Notes under the pieces: model-generated
What the model saw: the letters and a program-made list of their open reading frames with translations, nothing else
What the model was told of the DNA's origin: nothing
The model's database searches: none
Part shown: one piece after another, positions 8,152 to 18,577 of the stretch
How positions within the stretch are numbered: the stretch's first letter is position 1
Layout of the letters: each line of letters opens with the position of its first letter
Made by a program: the position numbers and the translations under genes
Source: Novipirellula sp052161655
GTDB taxonomy: Bacteria; Planctomycetota; Planctomycetia; Pirellulales; Pirellulaceae
Length of the DNA: 64,000 bases
Assembly: GCF_052161655.1 (NCBI RefSeq)
Contig: NZ_CP197418.1
Location: 744,001 to 808,000 of the forward strand
Direction: 5' to 3'

Positions 8152-11067
8152 TTGGCAGAAGACGAAACAAACAAAGAAGACGGCGCCGGCGATAGCAAAG
8201 GCCCTGATGGTTATCGGGACGGGATCGATGGTGGTGCGGGCGCGTTTCGCCTGATCGATTTGCCGATCGAAGACGAGCTTCGTGAAAGCTATTTGACGTA
8301 TGCGATGAGCGTCATTGTCAGTCGTGCGTTGCCCGATGTCCGTGACGGATTGAAGCCGAGTCAGCGACGGATTCTCGTCGCGATGAATGACTTGAATCTC
8401 GGCCCCGGCAGCAAGCGAGTTAAATGCGCAAAGATCTCGGGTGATACTTCGGGTAACTATCACCCGCACGGTGAAAGTGTGATCTATCCGACGTTGGTGC
8501 GGATGGCTCAAGAATGGAACATGCGGTCGCTGTTGATTGACAAGCAGGGGAACTTTGGCAGTATCGCGGGTTTGCCTCCGGCTGCGATGCGATATACCGA
8601 AGCTCGCTTGAGCGCGGTTGCTGCATCGATGTTGGACGACTTGAAACTCGACACTGTCGACTACATCCCGACGTATGACGAAGTTCGCACCGAGCCCACC
8701 GTGCTTCCGAGTCGATATCCCAACCTGTTGATCAACGGCAGCGGCGGGATCGCGGTTGGGATGGCGACAAGCATCCCGCCGCACAATCCGACCGAGGTTT
8801 GTGAAGCGTTGATCCGATTGGTCGATCATCCCGAAACCTCGATCGACGAAATTTGCGAAATCATTCCTGGCCCTGACTTCCCCACCGGCGGGATTATTTG
8901 CGGTCGCGCCGGGATTCGTCGCGGTTACAAGACCGGACGCAGTACGATCGTGGTCCGCGCGAAATGCCGCATCGAAGAGATGAAGGGCAGTCGTACACGG
9001 ATCGTTGTCACCGAGATTCCTTATCAGCAATACCGTGACCGCGTCATCGAAAAGATCGCCGCGCTAGTGAACGGCGATAGGATCAAGGGGATTTCAGGAA
9101 TCCGTGACGAGAGCGATTTGAACGAGCCCGTTCGTTTGGTCATCGAGCTCAAACGGGATGGTGATCCCGATGTCGTGCTGAATCAACTGTATCAGTATTC
9201 GCCACTGCAAGACACGTTTTCGCTGATTTTCTTGGCGTTGGTGGACGGCAAGCCGCGTGAATTAACGATCAAGGAAATTCTGCAAGAATTCTTGCGGCAT
9301 CGCGCCACGGTGATCCGTCGCCGAACGCAATTCTTGTTGGCACGTGCACGTCGCCGAAAACATACCGTCGAAGGTTTGTTGCTAGCGCTTGCCGACATCG
9401 ACAAGATTATCAAGACGATCCGCAGTAGTTCCAATCAAGCCGATGCCAAGCAACGGTTGATGGAAATCGAATGCCCCTCGTCGATGCTAAAACGAGCGCT
9501 CGGAGATAGCGGGTTTTCTCAATTTGTGCTCGAGCGTGGCGAGAAAGAAAACTACACTTTGACCAGTGTGCAGACCGACGCAATCTTGCGAATGACGCTT
9601 GGCCAATTGGTCAACCTCGAGCAAGAAAAGCTTTCCGGCGAACACGCCGCGCTGTTGACCGAGATCATCGACTATCTCGATATCCTCAGCAGCCAAGATC
9701 GAATCAACGGGATCATCAAAGAGGATCTCGAAGAGATGAAGCGTCGCTTCGGTGACAAACGTCGAACCGAGATTAGCAACGAAGAGCTTGGCAATATCGA
9801 CCTCGAGGATCTGATCACCGAGGAAACGATGGTCGTTTCGATTAGCCATCGCGGCTATATCAAGCGAACCCCGACCAGCGTTTACAACACTCAGCGTCGT
9901 GGTGGTAAGGGGCTAAAGGGAGCCAAGACGGATGACGAGGATCCGATTGAGCATCTGTTTGTCGCCAGCACGCATGCCTATCTGTTGTTCTTGACGACGA
10001 TCGGTAAAGTGCGTTGGCAAAAGGTCTATGACTTGCCGCAACTGGCTCGTGATAGCAAGGGGCGTGCGATCGTCAACCTGTTGAACTTGAGCGAAGACGA
10101 GAAAATTGCCGAGTGTTTGGCGATTCGCGACTTTGATCAGGCTGGCTACTACGTGGTGATGGCCACTCGCAGTGGGTTGGTCAAGAAGACGCCGCTTGAA
10201 CAATACAGCCGTCCTAAGAAGGGCGGGATTATCGCAATCAAACTTCGCGAGGGTGATGAGCTTGTCGGCGCCGCCGTGATCGGCCCTGGCGACGAGGTGA
10301 TCTTGGTCACCAGTTCCGGAATGGCGATCCGCTTCCGTGAATCGGATGCCCGTCCGATGGGACGAAACACCTCAGGTGTCAAGGGAATCAAGCTCGTGGG
10401 CGATGACAGTGTCGTCGGCATGGTGGTGGCAGATCCCGAAGCAACGTTGTTAACCGTTTGTGAAAACGGCTACGGCAAACGAACGCACTTTGGGCCCAAT
10501 GCACCCGTGGTAGCCGGAGATTCCGGTGATGCCGATTCCGATGGCGAAGGCGAGGCAGTTGAGTCAACGGCTGAGGGTGAGTCAGCAGCAGAAGGAGAGT
10601 CAACCGAAGAGGAAAGCAGTGCATCGGGCGCTCGTTACCGTACTCAAAAACGTGGCGGCAAGGGGCTTCGTGACATTCGCACCAGCGAGCGTAACGGTCC
10701 CGTGATCGGAATCGCCCGCGTCACGGACGAAGACGAGTTGTTCATGATGACGGCCAAGGGCAAGCTGCAGCGGATCAAGGCTGCCGACATCAATGTCATC
10801 GGTCGTAACACGCAAGGCGTGCGAATCATGAACATCGACAGCGGCGATAGCCTGATCGCGGTTGTGCGTGTTCCACCCGAAGAGCAATCGGACGAAGCAG
10901 AGGTCGCTGCAGTAGCCGGTGACGTGGTCGAAGGGACCGTCGTTGCATCCGGATCCGAAACGACCGATGTTAGCGATGATGCTTCGGCAGCGACTGAAGT
11001 TCAGCCGCCGTCGGATTCCGGCGACGACGCAAACGACTCGGATGAGACCACCAGCGACGAGGCGTAA
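8152..11067 (+). CDS. gyrA: DNA gyrase subunit A
   Basis: GyrA is the DNA-cleaving and rejoining subunit of the type IIA topoisomerase that introduces negative supercoils. The N-terminal breakage-reunion domain is complete: IEDELRESYLTYAMSVIVSR, and the catalytic tyrosine Tyr148 in AAMRYTEARL. The C-terminal wrapping domain carries the GyrA box QRRGGKG at 581-587, which separates gyrase from topoisomerase IV, and a second box-like QKRGGKG at 832-838. At 971 residues it is about 100 longer than the E. coli protein. The excess is an acidic Ser/Glu/Gly insertion (about 785-823) and an acidic tail (about 915-971). The position equal to E. coli Asp87 is Pro113, beside Ser109 (E. coli Ser83). The start is a TTG at 8152; no upstream ATG is in frame. 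gyrB is not in the window. Confidence 0.96.
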   Translation: MAEDETNKEDGAGDSKGPDGYRDGIDGGAGAFRLIDLPIEDELRESYLTYAMSVIVSRALPDVRDGLKPSQRRILVAMNDLNLGPGSKRVKCAKISGDTSGNYHPHGESVIYPTLVRMAQEWNMRSLLIDKQGNFGSIAGLPPAAMRYTEARLSAVAASMLDDLKLDTVDYIPTYDEVRTEPTVLPSRYPNLLINGSGGIAVGMATSIPPHNPTEVCEALIRLVDHPETSIDEICEIIPGPDFPTGGIICGRAGIRRGYKTGRSTIVVRAKCRIEEMKGSRTRIVVTEIPYQQYRDRVIEKIAALVNGDRIKGISGIRDESDLNEPVRLVIELKRDGDPDVVLNQLYQYSPLQDTFSLIFLALVDGKPRELTIKEILQEFLRHRATVIRRRTQFLLARARRRKHTVEGLLLALADIDKIIKTIRSSSNQADAKQRLMEIECPSSMLKRALGDSGFSQFVLERGEKENYTLTSVQTDAILRMTLGQLVNLEQEKLSGEHAALLTEIIDYLDILSSQDRINGIIKEDLEEMKRRFGDKRRTEISNEELGNIDLEDLITEETMVVSISHRGYIKRTPTSVYNTQRRGGKGLKGAKTDDEDPIEHLFVASTHAYLLFLTTIGKVRWQKVYDLPQLARDSKGRAIVNLLNLSEDEKIAECLAIRDFDQAGYYVVMATRSGLVKKTPLEQYSRPKKGGIIAIKLREGDELVGAAVIGPGDEVILVTSSGMAIRFRESDARPMGRNTSGVKGIKLVGDDSVVGMVVADPEATLLTVCENGYGKRTHFGPNAPVVAGDSGDADSDGEGEAVESTAEGESAAEGESTEEESSASGARYRTQKRGGKGLRDIRTSERNGPVIGIARVTDEDELFMMTAKGKLQRIKAADINVIGRNTQGVRIMNIDSGDSLIAVVRVPPEEQSDEAEVAAVAGDVVEGTVVASGSETTDVSDDASAATEVQPPSDSGDDANDSDETTSDEA

Positions 11068-11146
11068 GCGTGTTGCCGCGAGGCATAAGTCTGGGCTGCT
11101 AAATCTTTGGGCTTGTTGTGATTTTTAGTTGCGCTGGTTTTCTGCC

Positions 11147-11178
11147 ACCTCTCCACCAATCTTCGTCGGTGGAGAGGT
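11147..11178. terminator. Hairpin between convergent gyrA and sulfatase genes
   Basis: ACCTCTCCACC (11147-11157) and GGTGGAGAGGT (11168-11178) form a perfect 11-base-pair stem with a 10-base loop. It lies midway between the two converging stops. No clear U-tract follows on either strand, so it is a probable but not classic bidirectional terminator. Confidence 0.6.
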
Positions 11179-11215
11179 AACTGCGGAATTCGTGTGGAAC
11201 TTACCGATTTTGGCT

Positions 11216-12739
11216 CTAATTCCAATCGAGCGGCAATCGCTCGTCGTTGGCATCGAGCTTGCCATGCGAACGCAGGCCGCTTCCTTTGCGGCTTGTCAGT
11301 TTGTCGCCCAGGTCGTCACGGGCTCGCTCTGCGGCAGCTTGCAGTTCCTTGACGACTGCGGGGAACTGATCTTTGACATCCGTTGTTTCCGAGACATCGT
11401 TGTCCAGATCGAACAGCGACAGGCCAATCTTTGTCATCTCGTACGCCGTGGGTGTCCCACCATCGCCGCCGTCGCGTCCCGCGAGCGTGCGGTAGCGGTG
11501 AGGAAACGTTAATTTGAATCGCTCGTTGCGAACCGCGTGTAACTCGCCGCCAGCGTAGTAGCAGTAGAACGCGTCGTGGGGCGACGACGCGTTTTCGTCA
11601 CCAAACATCAATGGCCGAATGTCTTTGCCGTCGATCTTACGCGACGCACCCTCGGGTACTTCGGCATCGATCAACTTGGCAACGGTTGGCAGTACGTCGA
11701 TCGAGCTGCACAGCTTGTCACACGTCGTTCCCGCCGGAATTTTCCCTTTCCACCACATCAGCGTCGGTTCGCGATAGCCTCCTTCGAACATCGTTCCTTT
11801 GCCTTCGCGAAGCGGTGCTGCCGATCCGGCATGCGTTCCATAAGACAACCAAGGGCCGTTGTCGCTGGTGAAGATCACTAGCGTGTTTTCGGCCGCATCG
11901 ATCGACTCGATCGCGTTCATGATTTGGCCCACGGACCAATCGACTTCCATCACCACGTCCCCAAAAATGCCCTGCCCGCTTTTGCCATTGAAATCGTCCG
12001 AGGCATACAGCGGAACGTGAACCATCGGGTGCGGCAGGTACAGGAAGAAGGGTCGATTTGCGTTGGATTGGATGAAGTCCACTGCCCGCTCGGTGAACTG
12101 TTTTGTCATCTGTTCCTGGTCCTCAGGTTGGATGTTGGGGTTCACGATTTCATAGCCTTTGCCTTGCGTCGCCGAGATCATCGGCAACTTGGGCCACGGT
12201 GATTTGGCTGCGGGATTTTTCTCGCGTTTGGCAAGGAAATCAGGGTGAAGTGGCCACATGTCATTGCTGTAGGGGATGCCATAGTACTGATCAAAGCCGT
12301 GGGCGGTGGGCAGGAATTTAGGGTGATGACCGAGGTGCCATTTGCCGAACATTGCCGTTGCGTAACCTTTCGATTTGCAAACCTCGGCCAGCGTCGTTTC
12401 CGCATCGCTAATGCCAATTTCGGATTTGGGCCCAAGTGCTCCCGAGATGCCGACGCGGCGGTGGTAACAGCCCGTCATCAGAGCGGATCGCGATGCGGAG
12501 CAAACCGCGGATGACACGACAAAATCAGTGAAACGACGACCTTCGGCGGCCATCCGATCTAAATTCGGAGTGGGATACTTCGTATCGCCAAACGGATGAA
12601 TGTCGGCGTATCCCATGTCGTCAATGAAGATCACAACGACGTTGGGCGGAGCCGATTGCGTTTGAGCCAACACCGGCGTTACGCAAGTGAGTGTCCACAG
12701 GAAAAGGGAGCAAGCTAATCGAAGAGCGAGTCGTCTCAT
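11216..12739 (-). CDS. Exported formylglycine-dependent sulfatase (arylsulfatase family)
   Basis: Hydrolyses sulfate esters, probably of sulfated polysaccharides, in the periplasm or outside the cell. The 507-residue protein has a Sec signal peptide (LALRLACSLFLWTLTCVTPVLA, cleavage near 25). The metal-binding motif FIDDMGY follows, with the Asp pair at 40-41. The modification signature CSASRSALMTG has Cys80 as the residue expected to be converted to formylglycine, followed by Arg84. FTSDNGPW supplies the downstream metal ligands, and KWHLGHH the expected Lys/His pair. The frame extends to a TTG at 12748, but ATG 12739 gives the better signal peptide. A formylglycine-generating enzyme is not in the window. 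Planctomycetes such as Rhodopirellula are known for very many sulfatases; the substrate here cannot be assigned. Confidence 0.92.
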   Translation of the reverse strand: MRRLALRLACSLFLWTLTCVTPVLAQTQSAPPNVVVIFIDDMGYADIHPFGDTKYPTPNLDRMAAEGRRFTDFVVSSAVCSASRSALMTGCYHRRVGISGALGPKSEIGISDAETTLAEVCKSKGYATAMFGKWHLGHHPKFLPTAHGFDQYYGIPYSNDMWPLHPDFLAKREKNPAAKSPWPKLPMISATQGKGYEIVNPNIQPEDQEQMTKQFTERAVDFIQSNANRPFFLYLPHPMVHVPLYASDDFNGKSGQGIFGDVVMEVDWSVGQIMNAIESIDAAENTLVIFTSDNGPWLSYGTHAGSAAPLREGKGTMFEGGYREPTLMWWKGKIPAGTTCDKLCSSIDVLPTVAKLIDAEVPEGASRKIDGKDIRPLMFGDENASSPHDAFYCYYAGGELHAVRNERFKLTFPHRYRTLAGRDGGDGGTPTAYEMTKIGLSLFDLDNDVSETTDVKDQFPAVVKELQAAAERARDDLGDKLTSRKGSGLRSHGKLDANDERLPLDWN

Positions 12740-12885
12740 GTCGGTCAAACAGCAATTTATGGGGAGGGATTTTTCGGAGAGATTTACCCGCAGTTCCGCA
12801 GGCTCGATCGGGAACAGTATAGTTTCGATACACTCGATTGTGTTGATGTTCTATTCTGCAGCCCTTCTCGCGTTTGTTTTTTGAC

Positions 12886-13716
12886 ATGACTTCTTCGCCA
12901 TCACCGATCGCTCGCGTTCACTTCGAGCGAAACCAGTGCACTCGCGGCGACCGAGATGCCTTTGCCGAGCATCGGCGTCAAGTCACAGAGCTGATCGCAA
13001 ATACCGCAAGCACGTCACATCGCCGTCTCTGCTTGCTTGGCGTCGGCAACGGGAACGATGTCGATCTCGAAGTTTTGGCGAGGCGTTTTGACGAGATTGG
13101 TTTGGTTGACCTCGACGACACTGCGCTTCGGCGATGCGTCGATGGTCTGTCCGCGATGGCTGCCAGCCGAATGACGCTCCACGCCGGAGTCGATCTGTCG
13201 TGCGTTCTGTCGCATCTCGATTCACTTCACGCTGAACCGTCGGTATCGGAGCAAACGCTCGATGCTTTGGCGTTGATGGCCCGCGATTTACCGCCCCAGA
13301 TCGATCTTGGGCAATGGGACGTCGTGGTTTCGACCTGCCTGTTGTCTCAGTTGATCGATTCCGTCTTCATTGCGATCGGGCCGGACCATCCGCGGTCCGC
13401 CGAGTTGGTGCTGGCGGTTCGCGATGGCCATTTGGCCCAGCTCAGTGCCATGACCGGCGGTCATGGGAAAAGTCTGCTCATCACCGACTTTGTCTCCTCG
13501 GACACCCTGCCCGAGTTGCTGCACGTCTCTGACGACCAACTTCAATCGCTCGTGCACCACGCCGTTGCAAACCGCAACTTCTTTACCGGATTGAATCCTG
13601 CAGTGTTATTGCATCGGTTGCAGAAAGACAATGTTTTGGTCAAGCCGTACCCCGCGTGGCGTTGGAATTTGGGGACTCGCTGTTTTGCCGTCTGTGCAAT
13701 CGAAACAGTGAGCTGA
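12886..13716 (+). CDS. Class I SAM-methyltransferase-like protein
   Basis: A 276-residue protein with a Rossmann-type start: CLLGVGNGNDVDLEVLA matches the glycine-rich SAM-binding motif I, and the next strand, EIGLVDLDD, ends in the acidic residues expected to bind the ribose of SAM. A later strand, WDVVVSTCLLSQL, fits motif IV, and the strand SLLITDFVSS fits motif V. The substrate is unknown and it may be an inactive relative. The frame is open from a TTG at 12874, but ATG 12886 begins a plain soluble N-terminus. It is divergent from the sulfatase with about 145 bases between starts. Confidence 0.6.
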   Translation: MTSSPSPIARVHFERNQCTRGDRDAFAEHRRQVTELIANTASTSHRRLCLLGVGNGNDVDLEVLARRFDEIGLVDLDDTALRRCVDGLSAMAASRMTLHAGVDLSCVLSHLDSLHAEPSVSEQTLDALALMARDLPPQIDLGQWDVVVSTCLLSQLIDSVFIAIGPDHPRSAELVLAVRDGHLAQLSAMTGGHGKSLLITDFVSSDTLPELLHVSDDQLQSLVHHAVANRNFFTGLNPAVLLHRLQKDNVLVKPYPAWRWNLGTRCFAVCAIETVS

Positions 13717-13845
13717 GGCACGTGGCAAGATAAAAAATAGAGCCCAGGTACGTCATCTTATTCCTGCTAGGAATTCGACTACAATGCGAAGCTCAAATTC
13801 ACCCTCCCTCTGTACTCGCTGCCCATCCAACCTAGAGTGCGTGTC

Positions 13846-14075
13846 ATGAAATATCTCATTTGGGGCCTCATTCTCTTCTTGGTGGTGATCCACCAAGATG
13901 TCTGGAATTGGGGCAATGACCGATTAGTTTTCGGTTTTCTGCCATTCACGCTTGCCTATCATGCCGCAATTTCGATTGCAGCAAGTGTGGTTTGGTTCCT
14001 GGCCGCCACGTTCGCTTGGCCCCAGCACCTCGAAGATGATGCAATGTCGGCCACGGAAACCGAGGAGAGTGCAGT

Positions 14076-14079
<4 letters not shown>
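13846..14079 (+). CDS. Small membrane protein, DUF3311-like symporter partner
   Basis: A 77-residue protein with two hydrophobic segments (about 3-20 and 41-61) joined by a short loop with DVWNWGNDRLVFGF. Size, topology and position directly before an SSS symporter match the DUF3311-type small subunits found next to sodium:solute symporters. The frame begins with a GTG at 13837, but ATG 13846 gives the natural start. Its stop overlaps the symporter start by 4 bases (ATGA), so the two are translationally coupled and probably form one transport complex. Confidence 0.7.
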
Positions 14080-15761
<1,682 letters not shown>

Positions 15762-15770
15762 TCCGTATCC

Positions 15771-17585
15771 ATGGTGACTTGGGAAGCATGGTTTACCGTC
15801 ATCATCGCTGGCTCACTGCTGGTGTGTCTCGCGATGCGTGTGGCGGCAACCGACTTGCTTGCCTTGATGTTCCTGGGGCTGATTATGTTAGCCCAGGAAA
15901 TCAGTGGATCGACGTTATTACCGACCGCCGAAGAGGCGGTCGCGGGTTTCGGCAACAAAGGCTTGATCACCGTCGCTCTGCTGTTTTCAGTGGTCGCGGG
16001 ACTCGAGTTTACCGGTGGCACCGAACTTGCCACCGGGTGGCTGCTTAGCAAGGCCAAGACCCTTTTCGATGCGCAAGTCCGACTGCTTGTTCCCGTCGCT
16101 GCGCTGAGCGGTTTTTTGAACAACACGCCGTTGGTTGCGGCGCTGATGCCCGTCGTTGGTGACTTGAGTAAACGCGTCTCTGTCAGCAGCAGTCGGTTGC
16201 TGCTGCCATTGTCATACGCCGCGATTCTGGGCGGAATGTGCACGATCATGGGGACCAGCACCAATCTGATCATCAAAGACAAGTACGAACAGCTCAACGG
16301 CAATCAGATGGCGTTTTTCGAGCCCGCTGCCGTTGGCGTTCCCGCCGCGATTGTGGGTTTGATCTACATCATTGTTTGCGCCCGCTGGTTGCTGCCCGAG
16401 CGTCAGGCGGCTGTTAGTGTTTCGGATGACCCGCGACAATACACCGTCGAAATGGAAGTCGATCACTCGGGACCGCTGGTCGGACGCACGCTGCAAGAGG
16501 CAGGGCTTCGGCATTTGCCGGGGTTGTACGTTGCTGAGATCCAGCGTGAGGATGGGGTTATCGCAGCCGCTAAACCGAATGAGGTCTTGCGGGCCAATGA
16601 TGTTTTGATTCTCGTCGGCGCCCTCGATAGCGTCGTCGATATGCGAAAGATCCGTGGCTTGACGATTCCCGACGGTCAAGCGCGTAAACTGCGTGTGCCA
16701 ACGTGGCAACGGACGCTTGTCGAAGCGGTCGTCAGCTCGCGCTGCGCCATGTTAGGCAAGACCATTCGCGAAGGCAAATTTCGCTCGCATTACAACGCGG
16801 CCGTTGTCGCGGTCGCTCGCGGTGGGCGACGATTGACCGGCAAGATCGGTGATGTGCGGTTAGAGGTAGGCGACGTGTTGCTACTGGAAGCGTCGCCTTC
16901 GTTTCTGCATCGACGCCGCGAGTCGCATGACTTTTATCTGGTCAGCACCGTTGAAAAAGGAGCGGTCCGCCGTCCAGAGCTCGCTTGGTTGTCGATCGGT
17001 GTCATGCTCGCCATGGTTGTCGCTGCAACGTTGACGCCTGTTTCGATCATGACCTCGGCCCTAATCGCGGCGATTGCCATGATCGTGTTCCGCTGCTGCA
17101 CTGCATCGGAGGCACGTCGAAGTATCGATTGGTCGGTGCTGATCGTGATCGGCGCGGCCATCGGAATTGGCGAATCGCTCCGGCAAAGCAAAGCGGCCGA
17201 TGCCATCGCCAACGGCATGCTCAGCATTGCCCAGGGTGATAATCTCGGTTCGCTGGCGGCGATCTTTATCGCCACGATGATCTGTACTGAGCTGATCACC
17301 AACAACGCTGCGGCCGTGTTGATGTTTACCATTGCGGTCAGCACGGCAGGCAAATTGGGTGTCGACCCGGCCCCCTTTGTCATCGCGGTGATGATCGCAG
17401 CTTCGGCAAGCTTTCTGACGCCGATCGGTTATCAAACCAACACGATGGTTTACGGTGTCGGCGGTTATCGTTTTAGCGACTACGTACGATTCGGCTTCCC
17501 ATTAAGCATCATTGTGTTTGTGGTTTCGATGCTGATCATCCCCCAGGTCTGGCCCTTTACCCCCGTCGTCCTGCCAGCACCCTAG
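15771..17585 (+). CDS. SLC13/DASS-family permease with two RCK_C (TrkA-C) domains
   Basis: A 604-residue anion/Na+ symporter-like permease. The N-terminal helices include GFLNNTPLVAALMPVV and GTSTNLIIKDKY, and the C-terminal half repeats this pattern with ICTELITNNAAAVLMF and FLTPIGYQTNTMVYG. These NT-containing motifs hold substrate and sodium sites in the DASS fold. Between the halves lie two cytoplasmic RCK_C domains (about 215-300 and 310-395), with GPLVGRTLQEAGLRH and SRCAMLGKTIREGKF. Such inserts are common in bacterial members proposed to carry sulfate or dicarboxylates. The last gene of the operon with the SSS symporter; a GC hairpin follows. The start is ATG 15771. Confidence 0.88.
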   Translation: MVTWEAWFTVIIAGSLLVCLAMRVAATDLLALMFLGLIMLAQEISGSTLLPTAEEAVAGFGNKGLITVALLFSVVAGLEFTGGTELATGWLLSKAKTLFDAQVRLLVPVAALSGFLNNTPLVAALMPVVGDLSKRVSVSSSRLLLPLSYAAILGGMCTIMGTSTNLIIKDKYEQLNGNQMAFFEPAAVGVPAAIVGLIYIIVCARWLLPERQAAVSVSDDPRQYTVEMEVDHSGPLVGRTLQEAGLRHLPGLYVAEIQREDGVIAAAKPNEVLRANDVLILVGALDSVVDMRKIRGLTIPDGQARKLRVPTWQRTLVEAVVSSRCAMLGKTIREGKFRSHYNAAVVAVARGGRRLTGKIGDVRLEVGDVLLLEASPSFLHRRRESHDFYLVSTVEKGAVRRPELAWLSIGVMLAMVVAATLTPVSIMTSALIAAIAMIVFRCCTASEARRSIDWSVLIVIGAAIGIGESLRQSKAADAIANGMLSIAQGDNLGSLAAIFIATMICTELITNNAAAVLMFTIAVSTAGKLGVDPAPFVIAVMIAASASFLTPIGYQTNTMVYGVGGYRFSDYVRFGFPLSIIVFVVSMLIIPQVWPFTPVVLPAP

Positions 17586-17591
17586 TTTCAT

Positions 17592-17607
17592 GGCGGCTTT
17601 CGCCGCC
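17592..17607 (+). terminator. Possible terminator hairpin after the SLC13-type gene
   Basis: GGCGGC-TTTC-GCCGCC begins 6 bases after the stop codon. The stem is strong but only 6 base pairs and has no U-tract. Confidence 0.35.
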
Positions 17608-17721
17608 GCTCTTGCAGCGCAGATGGCATTGGGCGGAATCCCCGGTTGCCCGTTCGTTGGGCTTGGAGTCGTTTCCGGTTGCGCGAATTTTCGGTTATTG
17701 CTCCGCTAACTCTGCTGATTC

Positions 17722-17789
17722 AGTGAGCCGTGACGCGTGAGCGGCCGAGTCCCACGCATTACCCGAGGCCTTACGGCCGTCGGCTCACC
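17722..17789. repeat. AGTGAGCCG-type inverted-pair repeat, copy 1
   Basis: AGTGAGCCG (17722-17730) and CGGCTCACC (17781-17789) are outer inverted repeats. Inside are GTGAGCGGCCGAGT and ACCCGAGGCC-TTAC-GGCC. The same ordered modules recur at 52040-52151, where the copy also has 12-base terminal inverted repeats. The rest of the 332-base gap holds no gene I can support. Confidence 0.6.
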
Positions 17790-17850
17790 TCAGTCGTACG
17801 TTTCGATGCTGCTCTAGACAGGATCGAGGGAACCCGACTAAACTATTGTC

Positions 17851-17883
17851 GACCGGTGGTCGATAAATAGTGGACCGGCGGTC
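17851..17883. promoter_or_regulatory. Two tandem palindromic operators for the TetR-type regulator
   Basis: GACCGGTGGTC (17851-17861) and GACCGGCGGTC (17873-17883) are near-identical palindromes with the consensus GACCGGYGGTC. Their centres are 22 bases apart, about two helical turns, so two dimers could bind the same DNA face. A plausible -10 box (GATAAATA) lies between them. They sit 34 bases before the regulator start, the arrangement of autorepressed TetR efflux operons. Confidence 0.65.
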
Positions 17884-17917
17884 GTGTTTTGGGGTGAGGT
17901 AACGGGAGTTCCACAAA

Positions 17918-18577
17918 ATGAATTGGCAGCGAGCGAGGAAACCGGCACAAAAAGCCGAGCGAATGACCGCGATTTTGGATGCCGCAGCGTCTCTTTTCGA
18001 CGAGAAAGAGCTTTCGCAAATCTCGATGCGGGATGTCGCCCAGCGTGCAGGAGTGGGCAAGGCGAGTCTGTATCACTACGTCAAAACCAAGGAAGAAGTG
18101 TTTCTGTCGCTCTACGGTCACGAGCTGCAGTCGTGGCTCGAGAGCCTCGAGAAACGTCTCGAACGCCTCCGCAAACCTACACCCGAGCGTGTCGCTTCAG
18201 CACTGGTCGACGAACTGACGTCGCGTCCCCGGTTATGCCGCTTGAAGGTGGTGCTCGCGGTGGTGCTCGAACGCAATCTGTCGGACCAAGCGATTACGGA
18301 ATTCAAAGAGTCGCTATTGGAACCGACCGATCGTTTTGTGGCGGTGATTCATCAATCGTTGCCTCAGTTGTCACTCGCCGCAGCCAAGGATTTTTTGATT
18401 CAGTATCACTCGGTGGTGGCCGGGTTATGGCCCATTGCCCACCCCAGCGATCAACTCGCGGCCGTCCTCGAAGAACCAAGATACAGTGACTTTCGTGTCG
18501 ACTTTGCACCGCTGCTTCAGCGAACGCTCGTCAAATTATTGCAACCCAGCGAAAACGGAAACTCCGATGCAAAATAG
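17918..18577 (+). CDS. TetR/AcrR-family transcriptional repressor
   Basis: A 219-residue regulator. The N-terminal helix-turn-helix spans about 15-60, with ILDAAASLFDEKELSQISMR followed by the recognition region DVAQRAGVGKASLYHYVKTK, which matches TetR DNA-binding domains closely. The C-terminal ligand-binding and dimer region is divergent, as is normal. A GGGAG ribosome-binding site (17904-17908) lies 9 bases before ATG 17918. Its coding region overlaps the start of the adaptor gene by 11 bases, so regulator, adaptor and pump form one transcript. It probably represses this operon through the tandem palindromes upstream and is released by a pump substrate. Confidence 0.9.
   Translation: MNWQRARKPAQKAERMTAILDAAASLFDEKELSQISMRDVAQRAGVGKASLYHYVKTKEEVFLSLYGHELQSWLESLEKRLERLRKPTPERVASALVDELTSRPRLCRLKVVLAVVLERNLSDQAITEFKESLLEPTDRFVAVIHQSLPQLSLAAAKDFLIQYHSVVAGLWPIAHPSDQLAAVLEEPRYSDFRVDFAPLLQRTLVKLLQPSENGNSDAK

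Noticed and set aside
8098..9030. 310-codon frame on the minus strand
   Set aside because: Antisense shadow of gyrA with no recognisable domain.
18435..18566. Upstream extension of the adaptor frame
   Set aside because: It lies inside the TetR gene; the lipoprotein signal starts at ATG 18567.
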